From NCBI RefSeq assembly GCF_000283155.1, contig NW_004454171.1, positions 13,000,519 through 13,064,518 on the forward strand: 64,000 nt of DNA. Reading direction: 5' to 3'. Shown piece after piece: positions 58,000 to 64,000 of the stretch. The notes under the pieces were generated by a model. It did no database searches and was not told the origin of the DNA. It saw nothing but the letters and a program-made list of their open reading frames with translations. A program made the position numbers and the translations under genes. The DNA comes from Ceratotherium simum simum (taxonomy: Eukaryota; Chordata; Mammalia; Perissodactyla; Rhinocerotidae). Numbering within the stretch: the first letter of the stretch is position 1; every line of letters begins with the position of its first letter.

Positions 58000-58245
58000 G
58001 TGATTTCTGGCTGTTCTGAAACGTCTGTCCCCAGGGTTCCATTCTAGTTCCTCTCGTCTCTCTGCTTGCTCCTCCTGAGCAACTTCATCCCGTCTTAGGG
58101 CTCTAACCAGCACCCGTAGACCCATGATTTCTCAATCTATATTTCTAGTTCCCTGACTTCCTGAGCTTGAGTTCTACGTTTCCAGCAGTGTGCACAGTAC
58201 TGGGCACACACTAGGTATTCAGTCAATGTGTACTAATTTAAAAGT
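58000..58245 (+). mobile_element. LINE-2 fragment, plus strand
   Basis: TCCCCAGGGTTCCATTCTAG is the nucleotide trace of the L2 PQGSxLxP reverse-transcriptase box. It is followed by ATGATTTCTCAATCTATATT and the terminus GTGCACAGTACTGGGCACAC ... AGGTATTCAGTCAATGTGTA. Internally deleted. Confidence 0.8.
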
Positions 58246-58439
58246 TGAACGTAAATAAACTGGTGATACAGGAGTACATTTAGATATCAAGTCGCTGCAT
58301 TTTACATAGTGAGTAGGTAAGAAAGCATTTCCCACCAGATTTGTCATCAAATTTCAGTGATTAGCTGGAAACCAGGTGACAGTTTCAGCATGGGAGTTGG
58401 GTTAGAGCCAAAGAGTCACAGTGAAGAATAGCAGATTAA

Positions 58440-58555
58440 AATACACAGATGTGCAAATCAGAATGCAAGGTCTGTTGCTGACTTGGGGCAGCTAAGCTAA
58501 TTCTCTGTGCCTTCATTTCCACACTGGTAAACAAGTCAAAGGCACAGTTATGCTT
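58440..58555 (+). mobile_element. MIR SINE fragment, plus strand
   Basis: TTGCTGACTTGGGGCAGCTA then TTCTCTGTGCCTTCATTTCC, the MIR core and 3' part. Confidence 0.65.
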
Positions 58556-58559
58556 CCTG

Positions 58560-60235
58560 TTTTTCATGATTTATTTATTTTTATTGAGATATAATTCACG
58601 TACCATACAATTGACCCTTTTAAATTGTCCCATTCAGTGTATTTACAGAGTTATGCAGCCATCACATCTATCTAATTCCAGAACATTTTCATCATTCCCC
58701 AAAGAAACTCCATACCCGTTAGCAGTCGTCCTCTAATCCCCCCATCCTCCGGTCCCTGGCTTCTGCTTTCTGTCTCTATAGATTTGCTTATTCTGGACAT
58801 TTCATATAAATGAAATCATAGAATATGTGGTCTTTTATGTCTGGCTTCTTTCCCTTAGTATAAAAAAAAACTCAGCATAACGTTTTCAAGGCTCATTCAT
58901 TTTGTAGCTTGGGTCAGTATTTCATTCCTTTTTATGGTTAAATCATATTCCATTAATTGAGCATAGCACATTTTGTTTATCAATTCATCAACTAGTGGCC
59001 TAGGTTGCTTCCATTTTTGGCTATTATGAATAATGCTGCTATGAACACTATTGAACAAGTTTTTGTGTGGCCCTGTGTTTTCAATTGTCTAGGAGTGAAA
59101 TTGCTGGGTCATATGCTAGCTCAATGTTTAATATTTTGAGGAATTACCAAACTGTTTTCCAAAGTGGCTGTATCACTCTACATTCTCACTAGCAATGTAC
59201 AAGGGTTCCAATTTCTCCACATCCTGGTCAACATTTGTCATTGTTCATCTTTTTTATTATTGCCATCCTTGTAGATGTAAAGCAATATGTTGTTGTTTGA
59301 TTTGCATTTCCCTAATGACCAATGACATTGAGCAGCTTTTCATGTATTTCTTGGCCATTTGTTTTTCGTCTTTGGCAGTATGTCTACAAATCCTTTGCCC
59401 TTTTTTTTTTTTTTTTTTGGGAGGAAGATGAGCCCTGAGCTAACATCCATGCTAATCCTCCTCTTTTTGCTGAGGAAGACCAGCTCTGAGCTAACATCTA
59501 TTGCCAATCCTCCTCCTTTTTTTCCCCCAAAGCCCCAGTAGATAGTTGTATGTCATAGTTGCACATCCTTCTAGTTGCTGTATGTGGGACGCAGCCTCAG
59601 CATGGCCGGAGAAGCGGGGCGTCAGTGCACGCCCAGGATCCGAACCCGGGCCGCCAGTAGCAGATCGCGTGCACTTAACCGCTAAGCCACAGAGCCAGCC
59701 CCCTTTGCCCATTTTTAAACTGGGTTATTTTTCTAGTTCTTCATATATTCCGAATGTTAGACTCTTATCTAATATATGATTTGCAAATATTTTCTCCCAT
59801 TTTGAGAGTTGTTTTTTTCTCACTTTCTTGGTAGAGTCCTCTGATGCACGAAACTTCTAAATTTTGATGACATCAAATTTATCTATTTTTTCTTTTATTG
59901 CCTGTTTCATTCATTCTTTTATTCTTTTTTTAAAGAAATGATTGCCTAATCCAAGTTCACAAAAATTAAGGCCTATGGTTTTTTCTAACAGTTTTATGAT
60001 TTTAGCTCTTACATTTAGGTCTTTGATCCATTTTGAGATGATTTTTGTTTATGGTGTGAGTTAGGGATCCAACTTCATTATTTTGCGTGTGAATATGTAG
60101 TTGTACCAGAACCATTTGTGGAAAAGACTATTCTTTCTCTGTTGAATTGTCTTGGCACTCTTGTTGAAAATCAATACGATGTAGAATCTCAATTCTGTTC
60201 CATTGATCTCTGTGTCTATCCTTATGCCAGTACTA
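58560..60235 (-). mobile_element. LINE-1 3' portion, minus strand, split by an ERE
   Basis: Left end TTTTATTGAGATATAATTCA (reversed 3' UTR), then TTTATCAATTCATCAACTAG, GGGTCATATGCTAGCTCAAT, TTTGCATTTCCCTAATGACC, and after the ERE CCATTTTGAGATGATTTTTG and CCATTGATCTCTGTGTCTAT from ORF2. The copy is 5'-truncated near 60235. Confidence 0.92.
59401..59701 (-). mobile_element. ERE1-like SINE, minus strand, inside L1
   Basis: Minus-strand head GGGGCTGGCTCTGTGGCTTA, B-box GGGTTCGGATCCTGG, TATCTACTGGGGCTTTGGGG and two tail units before the A tail (T-run 59401-59418). The host L1 phrase CCTTTGCCC is duplicated at 59392-59400 and 59702-59710. Confidence 0.95.
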
Positions 60236-61121
60236 CAACTACAATTCCAGAACAGTAAACTGAATTGCCTTGACGAAATTCTTATCCTCAAATTACTTGA
60301 TAATTCAAGAAACTTGTGGGTCTTGATTTTTTTTCATACCTTTTCGAAAAAGAAGTCTTTGCATTGAAGTCTGTCATCTAAAATATCTAAATTGTATGCA
60401 TAAATCTAAATTTAAATGCTCACCTGCAGGGACCTTTTATATAATTCTACTTTTATGTTGATGTTTGGCAATCTCTCTGAGTATTCTATGAAGCAGTTAA
60501 AGAGTCAATTATGAATTGAGACATTCAATTTCTTATCATTAGAATGCTTGATGTTACTCTAATTTAGAAGCTAGCTTTCAATTTCAAGCAAAATCCTTCA
60601 AATTATTAATTTTTAAAAAATGTTTATTTGTTATATCCTGCGGACTTAAAGGATTTAAAATGCCTCTAGTCTAAATGCAAGGATTCTCAGAAATGAAAAA
60701 TCTCTTGACTCTAGTGCAATAGAATCTCTTGATTTAATTGTAGTCTCTGTATTTCTGTTATTGACACTCATAATAGAAAAAAAGTTTAAAAAATATTCGC
60801 TAGTTAAAGGAAATATGGTAGCAAGGTGAAGCTCACATGAAGGGGAAAAAATAATTCTCTTGGACTTCCATAGACAGTTGTATTTGGTTCTTTAGCTCAC
60901 AAGGAAAGATTTTTTTTTTAACTCCCCTAAATAAACAGAGCACAAACTCTTTTCCGATCTTGACCAAGGGGAACCCTTGCTGCAAAGTTTCTGTTGAGAT
61001 CGCTTGTTGAATTGTGCATGGATCCCCTATTATCTCTGAGAAGATTTTTTATTTTTGTGATTATTTAAACAGTGCTAAATCTTTGCTCCCTGTATTTTAT
61101 TGGTCATGCTTCAGAACTGCG
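60236..61121. other. Unassigned AT-rich DNA
   Basis: No recognised repeat or exon for about 900 bp. Confidence 0.45.
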
Positions 61122-61611
61122 TGATGGTTAATTTTATGTGTCAACTTGACTGAGCTAGGGGATGCCCAGCTATCTGGTAGAACACTATTTCTGGGTGTGT
61201 CTGTGAGGGTGTTTCCAGATGAGATTAGCATTTGAGTCAGTAGGCTGAGTAAAGAAGATCCCCCTCACCAATGTGAGTGGGCATCCTCCAATCCTTTGAG
61301 GGCCTGAATAAAACAAAAGACAGAGGAAGGACCTCTCTGTTTGAACTGGGATATCCATCTTCTCCTGCCCTCCGACTTCGGTGTTCCTCATTCTTGGGCA
61401 GGAGTGGGACTTAGACCATTGGCTCCCCCGGTTCTCAGGCCTTCGGGTTTGGACTGGACCTACACTATGGGCTTTCCCAGACCTCCAGCTTCTAGATAGT
61501 GGGACTTCTCAGCCTCCATAACGTCTGGAGACAATACTTCAAATAAGTCATTTTCTATATATCTATATATATCTTATTGGTCTGTTTCTGTGTAGAACCC
61601 TGACTAATACA
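61122..61611 (+). mobile_element. Solitary LTR, MaLR type, plus strand
   Basis: It begins TGATGGTTAATTTTATGTGT and ends GAACCCTGACTAATACA, a TG...CA structure of about 490 bp. Internal landmarks are GGGTGTGTCTGTGAGGGTGT, CAGTAGGCTGAGTAAAGAAG, GGCCTGAATAAAACAAAAGA and GGACTTCTCAGCCTCCATAA. The order agrees with MaLR-type LTRs known from placental mammals. No internal region or partner LTR is adjacent. Confidence 0.75.
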
Positions 61612-62215
61612 AACTATTTGTGACAGGCATCTGAGGACAAGAGGAGGCACACTTGGCTAAACCTTGATAAACCGTAGCAGTTCCATGTGAGTCCTAGCTT
61701 CCCAGTTTCAGAAATCCAAGTTTATCTGTTCACTAAGAGGTTAACAGGTGTGGAAGACTTGATTCTTCATAACCAAGTTATGAATCTTCAAAACCAAAGG
61801 ATTTCGTTTTTGAACCACAAAACTCAATGACCATTCATTGAAGGCTCCATGTCACTGAAGAATCATACGCAATGGTTGTTCCCCTTTCTGGTGGGTATTT
61901 CTCAAGAAATGAAGTGTCAGATCAGTAATATTTAGTCAACACGCATATAACTGAAGCACACAAAAAAAGGCAGTTCATGGATTTTTAAATAAAAATTTTA
62001 ATTATTATTTCAAGAATATTTCTGTTTAAATAGTTGAGACTGTTCATACTGTATGATGTTGAGGAATACTAAGAAGTTGTTTCAGCTAAACTTGCGATCA
62101 ACATCACACATCTCTTTTGCTTGTTCTAGCCTCATCCTTTTTTTTTTTCATTTTACCGCTGTTTCAAATTGATATTCTAATATCCTTTACTAAATGTGTT
62201 AAACAGAGGGAGCAA
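61612..62215. other. Unassigned sequence
   Basis: No recognised repeat or exon. Confidence 0.4.
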
Positions 62216-62219
62216 AAGC

Positions 62220-62800
62220 ACCTACCCTGAATCTAGTCATGAGGAAACACCAGACAGCCTGACATTTAGGGACATTCTACAAAATCACTGGCCTGTACTT
62301 TTCAGAACTGTCCAAGTCACGATATGCGAGAGACAGAGAGAAAGAGGCACAGACTCAGGAACTGTTTCAGATTAAATAAGACTGAAAGACATGATTATTA
62401 AATGCAAATCATGCTCTTGGATTTTCTTTTGCAATTTAGGACCTTGTGGGAACAATTGGTGAAATCTGCATAAAATCTGTAGATATAGACCTAGTCCTAA
62501 TAGTGTTGTATCAATGTTAAGACCCTAACTTTGATAATTGTTCTGTGGTTATGTAATAAAAGTCCTTAATTTTGGGAAACACACTGAAGTATTTGGGGGA
62601 TATCATGTCCGCAATTTACTCTTAAACATATCAGAAAAAAATTAAATATTGAAAGAAAGAAAGAGAAAAGGATAAAAGTCAGTGTAGTAAGATGGTAACA
62701 TTTGGGGAATTTGGTTGAATTCTTTGTACTATGCTTCCAACTTTTATTTAAGTCTGAAATTATGTCAACATGAAAAAACTTTAAACTAGCGGAAGACTTT
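62220..62800 (+). mobile_element. LINE-1 3' UTR, old subfamily, plus strand
   Basis: GGACATTCTACAAAATCACT, CTGGCCTGTACTTTTCAGAA, AGGAACTGTTTCAGATTAAA, TAACATTTGGGGAATTTGGT and AATTCTTTGTACTATGCTTC are in the 3' UTR order of ancient L1 subfamilies. Confidence 0.85.
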
Positions 62801-62869
62801 TACAGTTTCCAAATTGTTAAAAAATGTCTAACCATACAGTACACAAGAATTATTGTGTAGTAAAAGAAA

Positions 62870-63120
62870 GAAGCAGCATAGCCTAGTGGTTAAGAAAGAA
62901 ATCTGGAGAGAGATGTGTGAATTTGAATCCTCGCTGTGATTCAAACGGGTATTTTGGGTAAGTTGCTTAATTTCTAAGTTTCCCTACCTGTAAAACAGAG
63001 ATGATACTAATGGAAACTATCTCACAAGGTTGTTATAACATTGAAATGAGTAAATATTTGCAAACGACTTGGAACACTGCCTGACACAAAGTGTTGTATA
63101 AGTGTTTGTTAAATGGATAA
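62870..63120 (+). mobile_element. MIR SINE, near full length, plus strand
   Basis: GCAGCATAGCCTAGTGGTTA head, AATTTGAATCCTCGCTGTG B-box region, GGTAAGTTGCTTAATTTCTA core, CCTACCTGTAAAACAGAGAT and GTGTTTGTTAAATGG end. Confidence 0.92.
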
Positions 63121-63384
63121 ATCTAGAAAAACACTCTGCCTTCATGATATCAAAATCACCTTTAGGAATAGCAGTATTTTAAACTTGAAAAACGTTAAAA
63201 AAGTTTTTCTAGAAACAACTGATTTGGATTCTTACTAGTCTCTTCTTGACCCCCTTGGGATTCTTGTAATCTCCCTTGATAATCTCTCGCATTAATTTTT
63301 GAGTCAGCTTCATATTAGGAACCTGTAAACTCTGCTAATTTTTACAAATATTTAATATAGTTCTTTCATTTTCATTATTATTTT
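63121..63384. other. Unassigned sequence
   Basis: Nothing recognised. Confidence 0.5.
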
Positions 63385-63735
63385 CAATTATGCAACACAT
63401 TTATTTAGCATGACTAATTCAAGCGCTATAGGGAGTATAAAAATGGGTAACATTTCTGACCTGAAGGAGTATACAAATTAGGAGGACTTTAATAAGTACT
63501 AAGATGGCTACAATACAATGAGAGGTTTGGAGAAGGAAAAAGTGCTGGATGGTTTACAAGAGGGAAAGATGATATCCAGTTAGAGGAAGCAGAAAAGGTT
63601 TCACAGAGGATGAGGCCACTATATAAGGTTGAGGAGGAATAAGGCTTTAATAGGCAAGATGGCAAATGGAGTGTATTCTAAGTAGAGAGATGAGCAAAAT
63701 CAAGGTATAGCAACAAGGCGCAGCAGGTGGTACCT
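63385..63735 (-). mobile_element. LINE-2 relic, minus strand
   Basis: CACATTTATTTAGCATGACT, GACCTGAAGGAGTATACAAA, GGTTTCACAGAGGATGAGGC follow the reversed L2 3' layout. Confidence 0.75.
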
Positions 63736-63759
63736 TGGGCAAATTATATGAAGTTTAAA

Positions 63760-63915
63760 TAGATTTAGAGTTTAAATTTTAAACCATTGTAAGCTCAGTT
63801 TCCTTATCCATAAAAAGGGCGTAAGAATAGTACCCATGTTACAGTGTAGACGAGAGAGAAATGTAATGCATGTGTCTGACTGTAAATGCTCATTAAATGT
63901 GATTATTATTTTGGG
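63760..63915 (+). mobile_element. MIR SINE 3' half, plus strand
   Basis: CTCAGTTTCCTTATCCATAA followed by GTAAATGCTCATTAAATGTG, the MIR 3' signature. Confidence 0.8.
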
Positions 63916-64000
63916 TACACATTTGTTGGAGCTTAGGTTATACGTAGGGAAACAGGCACATGGAATATATTGGATTAATATTGAGTTGTGGGGATGGAGG

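Noticed and set aside
1..64000. CRISPR arrays, bacterial operons, integrons or phage-like systems
   Set aside because: The window is mammalian nuclear DNA with SINE/LINE content. There are no regularly spaced repeats or compact gene clusters.

Overview
This is vertebrate nuclear DNA from a perissodactyl mammal (horse, ass, zebra, rhinoceros or tapir). The main evidence is ten copies of the tRNA-derived SINE family known as equine repetitive elements (ERE). They are recognisable by the GGCCGGCCC-type head, the A-box/B-box-like GTGGCTTAGCGGTTAAG and GGTTCGGATCC motifs, the GAGGAAGAT tail repeats and an A-rich 3' end. Older placental and mammalian repeats (L1, L2, MIR, MaLR-type LTRs, a hAT remnant) fill much of the rest. 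Species and chromosome cannot be determined from the sequence alone.

I find no protein-coding exon that I can support. The longest open frames lie in GC-rich CpG-island DNA, where stop codons are rare, and overlap one another on both strands. The only recognisable protein similarity is to decayed LINE reverse transcriptases.

Layout. 1-295: edge of a CpG island running off the left end, with a GC box and a good minus-strand splice-donor match. 300-7,640: AT-rich DNA with almost no interspersed repeats. 7.6-13.8 kb: repeat cluster with two abutting EREs, a MIR, a minus-strand L1 split by an ERE, an L2 relic, a roughly 190-bp palindromic element and another ERE. 13.9-21.2 kb: old MIR/L2 pieces, unresolved ancient repeat-like DNA, a TA/TG-rich tract and a young ERE with a perfect 16-bp target duplication. 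21.3-25.8 kb: three-level nest (older L1, younger L1 inside it, ERE inside that). 26-44.7 kb: mostly L2, MIR and MaLR-LTR relics, three EREs, and a candidate conserved enhancer near 30.5-31.0 kb rich in POU and homeodomain sites. 44.8-49.6 kb: a second repeat-poor AT-rich zone. 49.6-51.8 kb: a large CpG island of about 2 kb, followed by CRE-like sites. 52-64 kb: L1, L2, MIR, hAT and LTR relics.

Interpretation (inference): the window looks like a gene-poor regulatory interval. It has two CpG islands about 50 kb apart, each flanked by repeat-depleted AT-rich DNA, as is common near developmental regulators or long non-coding RNA promoters. I do not see a new defence, mobile or enzymatic system. 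The most useful observations are the dated nested insertions, the large CpG island with no visible coding gene, the candidate enhancers and several perfect inverted repeats.
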